DNA of 64,000 nucleotides from Microbacterium trichothecenolyticum (GCF_030818955.1 NZ_JAUTBF010000001.1:1-64000); one strand, 5' to 3'. Shown: positions 20,124 to 29,420, numbered from the stretch's first letter. Program-made: numbers and translations. The notes: generated by a model from the letters alone, not told the origin.

Positions 20124-21203
20124 GTGACAGCGTCTGCAGGCAACACCCAGGTTCGTGACGCGCGGGGGCGCATCGAGTACATCGACGCATTGCGGGGCGT
20201 CGCAGCGCTCATGGTCGTGGTGCACCACGCTCTCGTCCGTGTCGCGCCAGCGTACGAGGAGTGGACGCTGGAATGGTTCGATCCGGGCCGCGTCGGTGTC
20301 GTGGCCTTCTTCCTGGTGAGCGGATACGTCGTCGGCATGACGCTCAGCTCCCAGACACCGCGCGTCTTCGTCGTCCGCCGCTTCTGGCGGCTCTTCCCGG
20401 TGTACTGGCTGACCACGCTGCTCTACATCGCGGTCGCGCTGATCACCGGCTACGCCCCGATCGAGGCCTCGGTCGTGGTGCTCCTGGTGAACATCTCGAT
20501 GCTGCAAGGTTTCCTGGGACTGGCCTCGGTGCTCCCCGTGGCGTGGACGCTCGGGATCGAGATCGCCTTTTATGCCCAGTCGGTAGTCACGAGATTCGCT
20601 CGTCTGCTGGATCGAGGCGTGTGGCTCGGCCTGCTGTGGCTGGCGGTCCTCGCCGTGTACGCCGCGGCCAACGTCACCGGCGTGTGGGACCGCGAAGGCA
20701 GCATGCCGCTGATGATGTTCACCGCGAGTGTCGGGCTCGCTCTCTACCTCTGGGAGCGTGGGCGCTCACGCGCCCTCATCGCCTTGCTGCCGTCAGCGGT
20801 CATCGTCGCTCCGATGCTGGGCGTCCTTCTCAAGATGAACAGCGGCGACGATCGCGGCCACGTGAGCTTCAGCCTGTCGTACCTGGCCGGGCTTGCCCTG
20901 TTCGGCGTGTTCTACGCGGCCCGGTCGCGAGCATTCCCCGCCTGGATGCTGAAGATGGGTGCCGCCAGCTATGCGCTCTACCTCATCCACCCCGTCGTGA
21001 TCCTGGCGTCATTCGGATCGATCGGGATGCCGGCGGTGTTCCTGCTCGTGACGGTCGGGTTGTCCCTGGTCGGGGCCGAAGTGCTGCATCGGTACGTCGA
21101 AAAGCCGACCATCGAGATCGGGCGACGGGCGACCCGCGGGTCGAGTCCTGGGCGCATGCCCGTGCCCGCATCCCGTGAGGAGAGCGCCGCGCGCCGGGAA
21201 TGA
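20124..21203 (+). CDS. Acyltransferase-3 family membrane protein (OafA-like)
   Basis: 359 residues, about ten membrane helices. The signature RIEYIDALRGVAALMVVVHH near the N-terminus carries the Arg and His typical of the family, which O-acylates surface polysaccharides or lipids from the cytoplasmic side. The start is uncertain: GTG at 20124 is preceded by a TAGGCT box 8 bases away; the frame is open up to 19971. It is followed by an O-antigen polymerase-like gene, which suggests a role in envelope glycan decoration. Confidence 0.85.
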   Translation: MTASAGNTQVRDARGRIEYIDALRGVAALMVVVHHALVRVAPAYEEWTLEWFDPGRVGVVAFFLVSGYVVGMTLSSQTPRVFVVRRFWRLFPVYWLTTLLYIAVALITGYAPIEASVVVLLVNISMLQGFLGLASVLPVAWTLGIEIAFYAQSVVTRFARLLDRGVWLGLLWLAVLAVYAAANVTGVWDREGSMPLMMFTASVGLALYLWERGRSRALIALLPSAVIVAPMLGVLLKMNSGDDRGHVSFSLSYLAGLALFGVFYAARSRAFPAWMLKMGAASYALYLIHPVVILASFGSIGMPAVFLLVTVGLSLVGAEVLHRYVEKPTIEIGRRATRGSSPGRMPVPASREESAARRE

Positions 21204-21347
21204 GGCCGATGCGCCGCACTTTCTCTGTTGCGAAAGGCGGCCGGTGGGTACGGGAATGCTCGTCGCGGAATGCCGGCCGCGCATTGTTCGCCATACCCGT
21301 TTGATAGATTGAAGACGGGCAGCCAGTGTCCGGTTAGGGTGTTGGCC

Positions 21348-22589
21348 GTGGGTGCGAGCAAATCGACGGGCGTCGTCAGAGATCGTGACGTGGTTCCTCG
21401 GCCGATCCGGTTTCTGCTCATCGCTCTTCTCGGCGTCGGCGGCCTGATCAGCGCCCCCTTCCTCGGTCGTGGCGGACCGCTGCCGATGACGACCCTGCTC
21501 GACGTCTGGATTCTCCTGCTCGCGGTGTGGATGTTCTGCGCCACCCGTATTCGTACCAGCGGGGTTCTCCTCCTGATTTTCGCGTACGCGATCACGCGCA
21601 TCTTTCCAGCGGTGGTGGACGGTTCTCCGCTCGAGGATTTTCTCCAGGCCTACCGGTGGGTCTGGTACCTCGCTGTCGTCGCGCTCGCCGTTGGCAAGAA
21701 GTGGCCGCGGATCGTGTCCCTGGTCAACGTCACGTGGTTCCTGATCGGACTCGCGATCCTCAAAGGCATCGCCACTCGCGTGCTGCTGGGGGCGACCGTG
21801 CGACCCGGCCTGCTGCTCGAGAACAATTTCGAGATTCCGCTGTTCGCCGGTCTCGTCGCCGTGCTGTATCGCCACCTGGGGCGTTATCGAGTCTTCTCGG
21901 TCCTCGCGGTCGGACTGCTCACCGTCGTGTCCGGCTCGCGAAGCGGCATCATCGCCTTCGTCATCCTCGCCGTCTACGCCGTCACGCAGAACAAGCGCGC
22001 CAACCTCTTCGTCCGCTATCTCGCTTACATGAGCATTCCGGCGGCTGGTGGCGCCGCGTACTTCCTGTTCGCCGAGCGTTTCGAGAGCGAAGGCCAGATC
22101 GACCGCCTGAACTTCTTCGCCGTCTTCCTCAGAGAAGTCGACGACTGGAGTCCGCTTCAGTGGATCTTCGGCACTACGCCGATCACCCCCTTGTCGTCCT
22201 CGGCGTGTAACCGCCTGTCCTACTTCGTGAATCTCTTCTCGAGCGAAGGCGACGGGTCTTGTTACTCGGTGATTCTGCACTCGTTCCTGATGCGCGTGGT
22301 CTTCGACGCCGGCATCGTGGGGCTCGTGCTCTCGTTCGGGTTGCTCTGGTATCTGATGCGTCGCGCACAGGTGCAGACGGCTCTCACGCTCACCCTCATC
22401 GCCGTCGCCGTCGCGAACAGCGCGTCGGTGAGCGGTCCGAACAACCCGTACGTGCTTCTTCCCATCGTCTTCGCCATTCTTCTGTCTCACCTGCCGCAGG
22501 CGCCGTGGTTGACGGAGCTCACGGCGGACGAGCAACGGCGAGACCGGCGCCGCTTGGCCACGCAGCGCCCGCTCACACCGACGCCCTGA
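21348..22589 (+). CDS. O-antigen ligase/polymerase-like membrane protein
   Basis: 413 residues with about ten to eleven membrane helices and a large extracytoplasmic loop (about 265-330, including EVDDWSPLQWIFG). The topology and the arginine-containing VVSGSRSGIIAF motif fit the Wzy/WaaL superfamily. Substrate unknown. The GTG at 21348 has a TAGGGT box 7 bases upstream and no clear ribosome site; two earlier in-frame starts (21339, 21342) are possible. It ends 8 bases from the convergent amylosucrase-like gene. Confidence 0.7.
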   Translation: MGASKSTGVVRDRDVVPRPIRFLLIALLGVGGLISAPFLGRGGPLPMTTLLDVWILLLAVWMFCATRIRTSGVLLLIFAYAITRIFPAVVDGSPLEDFLQAYRWVWYLAVVALAVGKKWPRIVSLVNVTWFLIGLAILKGIATRVLLGATVRPGLLLENNFEIPLFAGLVAVLYRHLGRYRVFSVLAVGLLTVVSGSRSGIIAFVILAVYAVTQNKRANLFVRYLAYMSIPAAGGAAYFLFAERFESEGQIDRLNFFAVFLREVDDWSPLQWIFGTTPITPLSSSACNRLSYFVNLFSSEGDGSCYSVILHSFLMRVVFDAGIVGLVLSFGLLWYLMRRAQVQTALTLTLIAVAVANSASVSGPNNPYVLLPIVFAILLSHLPQAPWLTELTADEQRRDRRRLATQRPLTPTP

Positions 22590-22597
22590 CCGTCGGC

Positions 22598-24487
22598 TCA
22601 GCGCACCCGCACCCGCAACCACCGCACCCCGTGGGCGGGGAGGGCGATGCCACCGCCCAGCCAGACGGGCGTGCTCGCGACGAGATCGAGAGCCTCGGGG
22701 TGCAGCCCTGACAGCGTGACGGCGTCGATGGACGCGGGGGAGTCGGCGACGTTCGCTGCGACGAGCACCGCGAAACCGGTGTCGCCGGGGCGCAGGAACG
22801 CCACGATCGACGCCACGTGGGCATTGAATGCGATGAGCTCGTTGCCGGCGAACTCGGGCGTCGAGCGGCGGACGGCGAGCAGTCGCGACAGCCGCGAGTA
22901 CACGCGACCCGCCGGGGTCTCGGCATCCGTCCGGTCGTCATAGTTCCGCCCCGGCCGGAACGGACGGTGCACCCACCTGCTGTCACCGGCCTCCGCGGGG
23001 CGGTCGGCGTAGCCGTAGTCGTTGAGCTGGGCGACCTCGTCGCCGAGGTACAGCAACGGGATGCCGCCGGTCGAGAGCGCCAGGGCGTGGGCCAGCACGA
23101 CCCGGTCTTCGCCACCCGCGTCGCCCGCCTCGATGCCGGCGAGGGATGCCGTCGTGCCGGTGACGCGGGCGTCGCCCGTGCGGGGGTTCTCCTGGAACGC
23201 AACACCCCGGGCGAACGAGCCCTCGGCGCGGCCCACGTAGAAGTCGTTGAGGAAACGCCGGTGCGGGTAGCCGTCGATGCCGAGCTCGGCGGCATCCTCG
23301 TCGGCGAACGTCCAGCCGATGTCGTCGTGGCTGCGCACGTAGTTGACCCACGCCGTGCCCTCCGGGAGGGTGTGGCGGCGCTCCAGCGCCTGCTGCAACA
23401 GACGGCCGTCGCGGGTGGCCAGCGCCTCCCACGTGAGGGCCATCTGCAGCGGGTTGTACGAGACCTGGCATTCGTCGGGCGAGATGTACGAGACGACCTC
23501 GTCGGGGTGCACGATCGCCTCCGACTTGAACAGGAGCCCGGGCGCGGCCATCCGCAGCACCGCGTTGAACGCCTGCAGCAGCAGGTGCGCCTCGGGCAGG
23601 GACTCGCAGGTCGTGCCGAGCCGCTTCCAGATGAAGGCCACGGCATCCATCCGCAGGATCTCCACGCCCTGGTTCGCGAGGAACAGCATCTCGCCGGCCA
23701 TGGCCTCGAAGACGGAGGGGTTGGCGTAGTTGAGGTCCCACTGGAAGTGGTAGAACGTCGCCCAGATCCAGCGACCGTCGTCGAGCTGGACGAACGAGCC
23801 CGGGTGGTCGTCGGGGAAGATCTCGCGCGTGGTCCGCTCGTACGCGTCGGGCATCTCGCGGTCGGGGAAGATGAGGTAGAAGTCCTCGAAACCGCTGACG
23901 CCGGCGACCGCTTTCCGCGCCCACTCGTGCTCGTTGCTCGTGTGGTTGAAGATGAAGTCGACCACGAGCGAGATCCCGGCGCGGCGGAGGTCGGCCGCCA
24001 GCTCGGCGAGCTCCTCCATCGTGCCGAGCGCCGGGTTCACGCGGCGGTAGCTCGACACCGCATAGCCGCCGTCGCTGTTGCCCTCGGGGCTCTCGAACAG
24101 CGGCATGAGGTGCAGGTACGTCAGCCCCAGCTCGCGGAAGTACGGGATGGCGTCCCGGATGCCGCTGAGTCCGCCCGCGTACCGGTCGACGTAGCAGACA
24201 CCGCCGAGCATGCGTTCGCTCTCGAACCAGTCGGGGGTGCTCTCGCGTTCGCGGTCGAGCGCCTTCAATGCGCGGGGACGCTCGGTCCAGGATCGGCGGG
24301 CGAGATCGACGACGGATGCCAAGCGCTCGAGGCCGTCGGGACGATCGCCGTACAGCCGCACGAACAGCTCGTGCAGGCGGGGGAGGTGAAGTTCGGCGTT
24401 CGCGAGGAACTCGCGATCCGCTCCGGACGTGGTCAGGTCGGAGAGGATTCGCGCGACGTCGCGGGAACCGGGGCTGAGCGGGGTCAC
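22598..24487 (-). CDS. Amylosucrase-like GH13 enzyme
   Basis: 629 residues. An all-alpha N-domain (about 1-90) precedes a GH13 barrel with DFIFNHTSNEHEW, nucleophile Asp about 280 (ILRMDAVAFIW), acid/base Glu about 322 (LLFKSEAIVH) and the transition-state Asp in NYVRSHDDIGWTF; a C-terminal beta domain follows. This is the amylosucrase (GH13_4) pattern: sucrose is split and glucose added to an alpha-glucan. There is no signal peptide, so it acts inside the cell. Sucrose hydrolase is an alternative activity. It is not clustered with glycogen genes. Confidence 0.85.
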   Translation of the reverse strand: MTPLSPGSRDVARILSDLTTSGADREFLANAELHLPRLHELFVRLYGDRPDGLERLASVVDLARRSWTERPRALKALDRERESTPDWFESERMLGGVCYVDRYAGGLSGIRDAIPYFRELGLTYLHLMPLFESPEGNSDGGYAVSSYRRVNPALGTMEELAELAADLRRAGISLVVDFIFNHTSNEHEWARKAVAGVSGFEDFYLIFPDREMPDAYERTTREIFPDDHPGSFVQLDDGRWIWATFYHFQWDLNYANPSVFEAMAGEMLFLANQGVEILRMDAVAFIWKRLGTTCESLPEAHLLLQAFNAVLRMAAPGLLFKSEAIVHPDEVVSYISPDECQVSYNPLQMALTWEALATRDGRLLQQALERRHTLPEGTAWVNYVRSHDDIGWTFADEDAAELGIDGYPHRRFLNDFYVGRAEGSFARGVAFQENPRTGDARVTGTTASLAGIEAGDAGGEDRVVLAHALALSTGGIPLLYLGDEVAQLNDYGYADRPAEAGDSRWVHRPFRPGRNYDDRTDAETPAGRVYSRLSRLLAVRRSTPEFAGNELIAFNAHVASIVAFLRPGDTGFAVLVAANVADSPASIDAVTLSGLHPEALDLVASTPVWLGGGIALPAHGVRWLRVRVR

Positions 24488-24609
24488 GGGTCACAGCTTG
24501 TCGCATGCGAGGAGGTGTGGCCAGGACCGACGTGCGGAAAGCCCGCCTTTCGATTGTGCCGCGTTCGTGATACGAATTGTGTTAGGAAAGTGACACGAAA
24601 GGTCGCCGT

Positions 24610-25623
24610 ATGAGCACCCTCCATCCCCGCGGTCTTGCGAGCGCCCTCGCGCGGATCCTCCCCTTCGACCTGGTCGGGGCCCTCCTGTCGTCGTCCGTGG
24701 TCTCCGCCGCACTGGCCGTCTTCGCCGCGGTCGCGATCGCCGTGATCACGCGTCGTGCAGGGGGGATCGCGGTCGCCGGCCCGCGCGGCGAGCGGGTGGC
24801 CCTCGCCGGTGTCGCGTGCACGGTTGGGGTCGTCTGGCTCCTCGACGTCGTCCTGCGCGGCTACGTCTTCGACATGTCGGCCACGGTGTCGTGGTGGCGT
24901 TTCGCCGTCGCCCCGACAGCGGCGGCCGTCGGTCTCGCGCTCCTCGCGATCGCGATGAGGACGAGGCGGCCCCGCCGCAGCCTCGACGCGGCGATGGCGG
25001 TCCGGCGGACGTGGACGAGCTTCGGGCCTCGCCGCGGCATCCTCTCGTTCACGATCCTCGGCGCGGTGGCGGTCGCCCTGGCCCTCGTCTTCGGGGGGAT
25101 GTCCACGGCGTTCGAGCCGGGCCTCGCCGCGCACGTGGCCCTGGAGCTGCCGAACACCGACGAGGCGCCCGTCATCCTCCCGTTTCCCGGCTGGGCGTAC
25201 GGCATCCCCCTGATCCTCTCGATCGTCGCGCTCGCCGCCGCGCTGCTCCTCGCCCTGCACCGAAACGCCGTCCGTCCCTTTCCCGACGATGTGCCCCTCG
25301 ACGTCGAACGCACCCGGCGCGCGTCCGTCGCGCGAGACGCCGTCATCCTCGCCGTCGGCGCGACGCTCATCGCGCTGGCGGGGATGCTGCGCCTCGCCCG
25401 TTCCGCGGTGACGACGTCGCTGACGATCATGACCGATTCAGGTACCGGGCCGGCTCTGAGCGTGAACCTTCCGCACGCCGATCTGATCCTGGTGGGAGGC
25501 ATCGTCGCCCCCGTTCTCGAGATCGGCGGCTGCCTGCTGCTGGCCCTGCTCGCCCTGGGCGGCATCCGGGTCGCGGCGGCGCCTCGTCGACGCACGGTCG
25601 CCGTGAGGGAGCTGCGGTCATGA
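24610..25623 (+). CDS. Multi-span membrane protein, unknown function
   Basis: 337 residues with about eight hydrophobic segments spread along the chain and no recognisable catalytic motif. It is coupled to the downstream GntR regulator by a 4-base overlap. In YtrA-type operons the regulated partner is usually an ABC transporter, but no ATPase is present here. ATG start after AAAGGTCGCCGT. Confidence 0.65.
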   Translation: MSTLHPRGLASALARILPFDLVGALLSSSVVSAALAVFAAVAIAVITRRAGGIAVAGPRGERVALAGVACTVGVVWLLDVVLRGYVFDMSATVSWWRFAVAPTAAAVGLALLAIAMRTRRPRRSLDAAMAVRRTWTSFGPRRGILSFTILGAVAVALALVFGGMSTAFEPGLAAHVALELPNTDEAPVILPFPGWAYGIPLILSIVALAAALLLALHRNAVRPFPDDVPLDVERTRRASVARDAVILAVGATLIALAGMLRLARSAVTTSLTIMTDSGTGPALSVNLPHADLILVGGIVAPVLEIGGCLLLALLALGGIRVAAAPRRRTVAVRELRS

Positions 25624-25991
25624 CGGGTGCCACGCCCCCCGCCGTGGAGGAGACGGGCTCCACCGCCGACGTCCACCGGTTCTTCCGCGGGCTGATCGTG
25701 TCGGGACGACTCGGCGCCGGAGAACGACTCCCGACCGTGCGCCAGGCGGCCGCCGACTTCGGCGTCGCCCCGGGAACCGTGCAGAAGGCGTACCGGTCGC
25801 TGGAGAACGACGGTCTCATCGTCACGCGCGTGGGATCGGGCACTCGGGTCGCCCCCGGCGTCGCCGCCCTGCCGGCGGAGCTGACGAGACAGCTTCGCGC
25901 CCTGGTCGACGCGGCCGTCGCGGAGGGCGTCGCGGTCGAGACGCTCGCCGACGTGCTCCGGGTGATGTGGGGGGACGCCCGCACGCCGTGA
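25620..25991 (+). CDS. Short GntR regulator, YtrA subfamily
   Basis: 123 residues. A winged helix-turn-helix occupies about 14-80 (LPTVRQAAADFGVAPGTVQK), followed by only about 40 residues, the short dimerisation tail typical of YtrA regulators, which usually control their own membrane-protein operon. The ATG overlaps the stop of the membrane protein gene. Confidence 0.85.
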   Translation: MTGATPPAVEETGSTADVHRFFRGLIVSGRLGAGERLPTVRQAAADFGVAPGTVQKAYRSLENDGLIVTRVGSGTRVAPGVAALPAELTRQLRALVDAAVAEGVAVETLADVLRVMWGDARTP

Positions 25992-26070
25992 CCGTTCGGG
26001 TGCGGGCGCGGCGATCGGCGCACCGTACGATCGACGATGGTCCTCGAGCCGGGGGCACGGAGGGAGAACG

Positions 26071-27114
26071 GTGTCGGAGCGCGGTGCCATCGGTGTGGCT
26101 GTCGGGGGAGCGGTGCTCATCGGTGCCCTCACCGCCCTGCAGGCGCGCATCAACGGCACCCTCGGAGCGGAACTGGGCGACGGGATCGTGGCCGCGGCCG
26201 TGTCGTTCAGCTCGGGCCTGCTGATCCTCATCGTCCTCTCTGCCCTGATCCCCGAGGGGCGACGCGGGTTCGTGCGCCTGGTCAGCGGCATCCGGAGTCG
26301 CTCGATCCCGCCGTGGATGCTCCTCGGCGGACTCGCCGGTGCCCTCACGGTCGCGAGTCAGGGGCTGACGGTCGCGACGATCGGGGTCGCCCTCTTCACG
26401 GTCGGTTTCGTCGCGGGGCAGACCTCCGGGGGTCTCGTCCTCGACCGCGTGGGGTACGGGCCGGCCGGAGTCGTGCCCGTCACCGTGCGCCGACTCATCG
26501 GTGCGGCCCTGGCGATCGCCGGGGTGGTGGTGTGCCTGTCGGGCGACGCGCTCGGAGGCGTTCCCCTGTGGATGCTCATCGTCCCCGTCGTCGCGGGCGC
26601 CGGTGTGGCGTGGCAGCAGGGAACGAATGGGCGCCTGCGCGTCCGGGTCGAGAGCCCTTTGACCGCCACGCTGGTCAACTTCATCGGCGGCACGCTCGTC
26701 CTGCTCGTCGCCGCGATCGTGCACGTGGTCGCGGTGGGGGCCCCGCGGGTCGTGCCGACGGAGCCGTGGCTCTACATCGGCGGTGCCGTCGGGGTCGTCT
26801 ACATCTTCCTCTCGGCGGTGGTGGTCCGCCGGACCGGCGTCCTGCTGCTCGGCCTCGGGTCCGTCGTGGGGCTGCTCAGCACCTCGGTGCTCCTCGATGC
26901 CCTGTGGCCCGCTCCCGCCGCGCCCTCCACGCCGGTCGCGCTCCTGGCGGCTGCCGTCGCGATCGCCGGCGTCGTCATCGCGGCGGTGCCGTGGCGGCGG
27001 CCGACGCTCCTGAGCGATCGACCCCCTCTCCACGACGCAGCCGCCCGAGGAAGGTGTCCTCGGGCGGCTGCGGAGAAGGGGTCTCGGGCGACGGGTCAGA
27101 GGCGCGCGTCGTGA
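26071..27114 (+). CDS. DMT-superfamily transporter (DUF606-like)
   Basis: 347 residues, ten predicted membrane helices in two halves (about 5-150 and 160-310), each starting with an Ala/Gly-rich repeat. Substrate unknown. GTG start with GGAGAAC directly before it. The last 30 codons run through the terminator hairpin at 27037-27071 and overlap the 3' end of the convergent nitroreductase gene by 19 bases, an odd tail (ARGRCPRAAAEKGS) unlikely to be conserved. Confidence 0.8.
   Translation: MSERGAIGVAVGGAVLIGALTALQARINGTLGAELGDGIVAAAVSFSSGLLILIVLSALIPEGRRGFVRLVSGIRSRSIPPWMLLGGLAGALTVASQGLTVATIGVALFTVGFVAGQTSGGLVLDRVGYGPAGVVPVTVRRLIGAALAIAGVVVCLSGDALGGVPLWMLIVPVVAGAGVAWQQGTNGRLRVRVESPLTATLVNFIGGTLVLLVAAIVHVVAVGAPRVVPTEPWLYIGGAVGVVYIFLSAVVVRRTGVLLLGLGSVVGLLSTSVLLDALWPAPAAPSTPVALLAAAVAIAGVVIAAVPWRRPTLLSDRPPLHDAAARGRCPRAAAEKGSRATGQRRAS
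27037..27071. terminator. Terminator hairpin inside the transporter ORF end
   Basis: Perfect 15-bp stem GCAGCCGCCCGAGGA and its complement with an AGGTG loop, lying between the bulk of the transporter and the end of the convergent gene. Confidence 0.8.
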
Positions 27115-27665
27115 GCCTTGCGCGTCTTCTTGCCTCCGGGCAGGCGGGAGATGTGCTTCGCGGCATCCACGGTCTTGCGCCGGATCGGGCGCGAACGCTG
27201 CGGCTTGCCGCCCACGTACAGCCAGCCGAGCAGCACCTCGTGCTTGCTCAGACCGTGGGCCTTGGCGAGCGACTTGCTGCGGGTCTTGTCGTCGGTGCGC
27301 CAAAACACCCCGAAGCCGGCCTCGTCGAGGGCCAGGCTCAGCATGTGCGCGACACCGGATGCCACGGCCTCCTGCTCCCACGCGGGGATCTTCTTCGACG
27401 ACAGGTCGGCCACCACCGCGAGGATCAGCGGAGCGCGACGGGGCTTGGACGAGTACCCCTTCTTACCGTCGGCCTTGTTGAGAGCCCGCGCGAGGATGTC
27501 GCGGTCGCTCCCGCGGATCTCGATGATCCGCCAGGGACGGAGCGATTTGTGATCGGCGACGCGACCGGCCGCGGCCACGAAGGCCTCGAGCTCGACGCTC
27601 GTGGGGGCGAGATCGGTGACCTTCGACCACGAGCGGCGGTCCCGCATCGCCTCCAGTGCGCTCAC
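27096..27665 (-). CDS. Nitroreductase-family oxidoreductase
   Basis: 189 residues. RRSWSKVTDLAPTSVELEAFV and HKSLRPWRIIEI match the FMN-binding N-terminus of nitroreductases, and VASGVAHMLSLALDEAGFGVFWRT is the second FMN-binding helix. A Lys/Arg-rich C-terminus follows. Electron acceptor unknown. The GTG start at 27665 overlaps the msrB stop (GTGA), so it is coupled to msrB and may share a redox-protective role. Confidence 0.8.
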   Translation of the reverse strand: MSALEAMRDRRSWSKVTDLAPTSVELEAFVAAAGRVADHKSLRPWRIIEIRGSDRDILARALNKADGKKGYSSKPRRAPLILAVVADLSSKKIPAWEQEAVASGVAHMLSLALDEAGFGVFWRTDDKTRSKSLAKAHGLSKHEVLLGWLYVGGKPQRSRPIRRKTVDAAKHISRLPGGKKTRKAHDARL

Positions 27666-28069
27666 GCGTCGCTCTCGGGCGTGAAGGACAACGACAGCGA
27701 GTTCATGCAGTAGCGGTCGCCGGTCGGCGTGCCGAAACCGTCGGGGAACACGTGCCCGAGGTGCGAGCCGCAGTTGGCGCAGCGCACCTCGGTGCGCTGC
27801 ATGCCGTGGCTGTTGTCGTCGATGAGCTCGACGGCCTCGGGGCGCACCGACTCGTAGAAGCTCGGCCATCCGCAGTGCGAGTCGAACTTCGTTCCGCTCT
27901 GGAACAACTCGGCACCGCACGCGGCGCAGGTGTAGAGACCGGCGCGGCTCTCGTCGAGCAGTTCACCGGTCCAGGCGCGCTCGGTGCCTGCCTGGCGCAG
28001 GACCGCGTACTGCTCGGGCGTGAGCTCGGCCCGCCACTGGTCGTCGGACTTGTCGACGGCGTAAGTCAT
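27662..28069 (-). CDS. msrB: Peptide methionine-R-sulfoxide reductase MsrB
   Basis: 135 residues. Zinc-binding pairs CAAC and CANC, the fold motif FDSHCGWPSFYE and the catalytic cysteine in RYCMNSLSLSF are all present. It reduces methionine-R-sulfoxide in proteins. ATG 28069 follows AAGGGAAG by 5 bases. Confidence 0.95.
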   Translation of the reverse strand: MTYAVDKSDDQWRAELTPEQYAVLRQAGTERAWTGELLDESRAGLYTCAACGAELFQSGTKFDSHCGWPSFYESVRPEAVELIDDNSHGMQRTEVRCANCGSHLGHVFPDGFGTPTGDRYCMNSLSLSFTPESDA

Positions 28070-28130
28070 GCGATCTTCCCTTCGTTCGTCCCCCATTCTC
28101 TCGTGTCGCGGGCCGGTCAGGTCGGCGCGG

Positions 28131-28136
28131 CATAAT
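28131..28136 (+). promoter_or_regulatory. -10 box of leaderless DUF2332 gene
   Basis: CATAAT, close to the TATAAT consensus, ends 7 bases before the ATG at 28144. Confidence 0.55.
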
Positions 28137-28143
28137 CTGCGGA

Positions 28144-29121
28144 ATGCAAGAGGATGCCGTGAGGGCCGTCATCGACCGGTACGGGCGTTTCGCCCGCGAG
28201 GAGGCACCCGGTCGCTCACCGCTGTACGAGGCCTGGGCGCGCCGCGTGGGCGACGATCCGGCCGTGGCCGCCGTGCTCGCCCGCATCGACGAGACCCGGC
28301 GTCAACCCCCGCTGGTCTTCGCCGTGATGCGCCTGCTCGGCGCTCCGGACGACGACCTCGCGGCGTGGGCGGGCTGGATCGTGGGCCACGCCGACGCTCT
28401 GGTCGCCGAGTGCGCACGGCGCAGCCTTCAGACCAACGAGCCGCTGCGGTGCGCGGCACTGCTGCCCGCCCTCTCGCTCATCGAGGGTCCGATCGCTCTG
28501 CTCGAAGTGGGCGCCAGCGCGGGACTGTGCCTGTATCCCGATCGCTATTCGTACCGCTATCGCCGGGGCGACGAGGTCGTCGCGCTCGACCCCGCGACGG
28601 GCGCGAGCCCCGTCGTGCTCGACAGCGTCCTCGAAGGACGTCCCGAGCTGAGGATGCCGCACATCGTCTGGCGTGCCGGGGTCGATCTGTCGCCTCTCGA
28701 CGCGAGGGTCGACGCAGACCGCGCGTGGCTGACGGGTCTCGTCTGGCCGGGGGAGGAGGGGCGGAAGGAGCGCGTCACCGCGGCCCTCGACATCGCCGCC
28801 GCCGATCCGCCCCTGCTCGTGGCCGGCGACGGCGCCGACGCCCTCGCGGGCCTCGCGGCCCGGGCCCCGCGAGATGCGACCCTCGTGGTGACGACGCCGG
28901 GGGTGCTCGCCCACGTCCCGCGCGTTCGCCGCGGCGCCGTCATCGACGCCGCTCGCCGAGCGGGACGGTGGATCACCCTCGACGCACCGGGACTGCACGA
29001 CGGATGGACGCGGCGGCCGCAGCTCTCGCGAGGCGGCTTCGCCGTGGCGCTCGACGGCGAGGTCGTCGCCGAGGCCGATCCGCTCGGGGCGTGGGTGGCG
29101 TGGCATCCGGGATCGGCGTGA
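28144..29121 (+). CDS. DUF2332-family protein
   Basis: 325 residues, no signal or membrane segment. The N-terminal pattern (SPLYEAWARRVGDDPAV) and the central IALLEVGASAGLCLYPDRYSY, which resembles a SAM-binding glycine loop, fit DUF2332. A methyltransferase-like fold is inferred; function unknown. Confidence 0.8.
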   Translation: MQEDAVRAVIDRYGRFAREEAPGRSPLYEAWARRVGDDPAVAAVLARIDETRRQPPLVFAVMRLLGAPDDDLAAWAGWIVGHADALVAECARRSLQTNEPLRCAALLPALSLIEGPIALLEVGASAGLCLYPDRYSYRYRRGDEVVALDPATGASPVVLDSVLEGRPELRMPHIVWRAGVDLSPLDARVDADRAWLTGLVWPGEEGRKERVTAALDIAAADPPLLVAGDGADALAGLAARAPRDATLVVTTPGVLAHVPRVRRGAVIDAARRAGRWITLDAPGLHDGWTRRPQLSRGGFAVALDGEVVAEADPLGAWVAWHPGSA

Positions 29122-29130
29122 GGTCGCCGT

Positions 29131-29136
29131 TACCGT
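29131..29136 (+). promoter_or_regulatory. -10 box of DUF3263 gene
   Basis: TACCGT ends 6 bases before the GTG at 29143; the intervening GAGAGG could alternatively act as a ribosome site on a longer transcript. Confidence 0.4.
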
Positions 29137-29142
29137 GAGAGG

Positions 29143-29397
29143 GTGACCCTCTCGGACCGTGATCGCGCCTTCCTCGCCTTCGAGGGTGAATGGCGGCGCC
29201 ATGGGGGTGCGAAAGAAGAAGCGATCCGCGCCGAGTTCGCGCTGACGCCCGCGCGGTACTACCAACTCCTCGGCCGTCTCATCGATACGCCCGCGGCCCT
29301 CGCGCACGACCCGATGCTGGTGCGACGCCTGCGGCGTCTTCGCGACGATGCGGCGGAGCAGCGACAGGAACGTCTCGGCCGTACCGCAACCCGTTGA
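29143..29397 (+). CDS. DUF3263-family small protein
   Basis: 84 residues, highly charged. LSDRDRAFLAFEGEWRRHGG and FALTPARYYQLLGRLID match DUF3263; the second looks like a helix-turn-helix, so it may bind DNA. It is followed directly by a LytR_C protein, a common actinobacterial arrangement. Confidence 0.85.
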   Translation: MTLSDRDRAFLAFEGEWRRHGGAKEEAIRAEFALTPARYYQLLGRLIDTPAALAHDPMLVRRLRRLRDDAAEQRQERLGRTATR

Positions 29398-29420
29398 CAA
29401 AGCCGCACGGGTGGGACCGA

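Noticed and set aside
19880..22589. Integrated element at tRNA-Thr with att sites
   Set aside because: No integrase, transposase or duplicated tRNA 3' end found near 22590 or elsewhere in the window.
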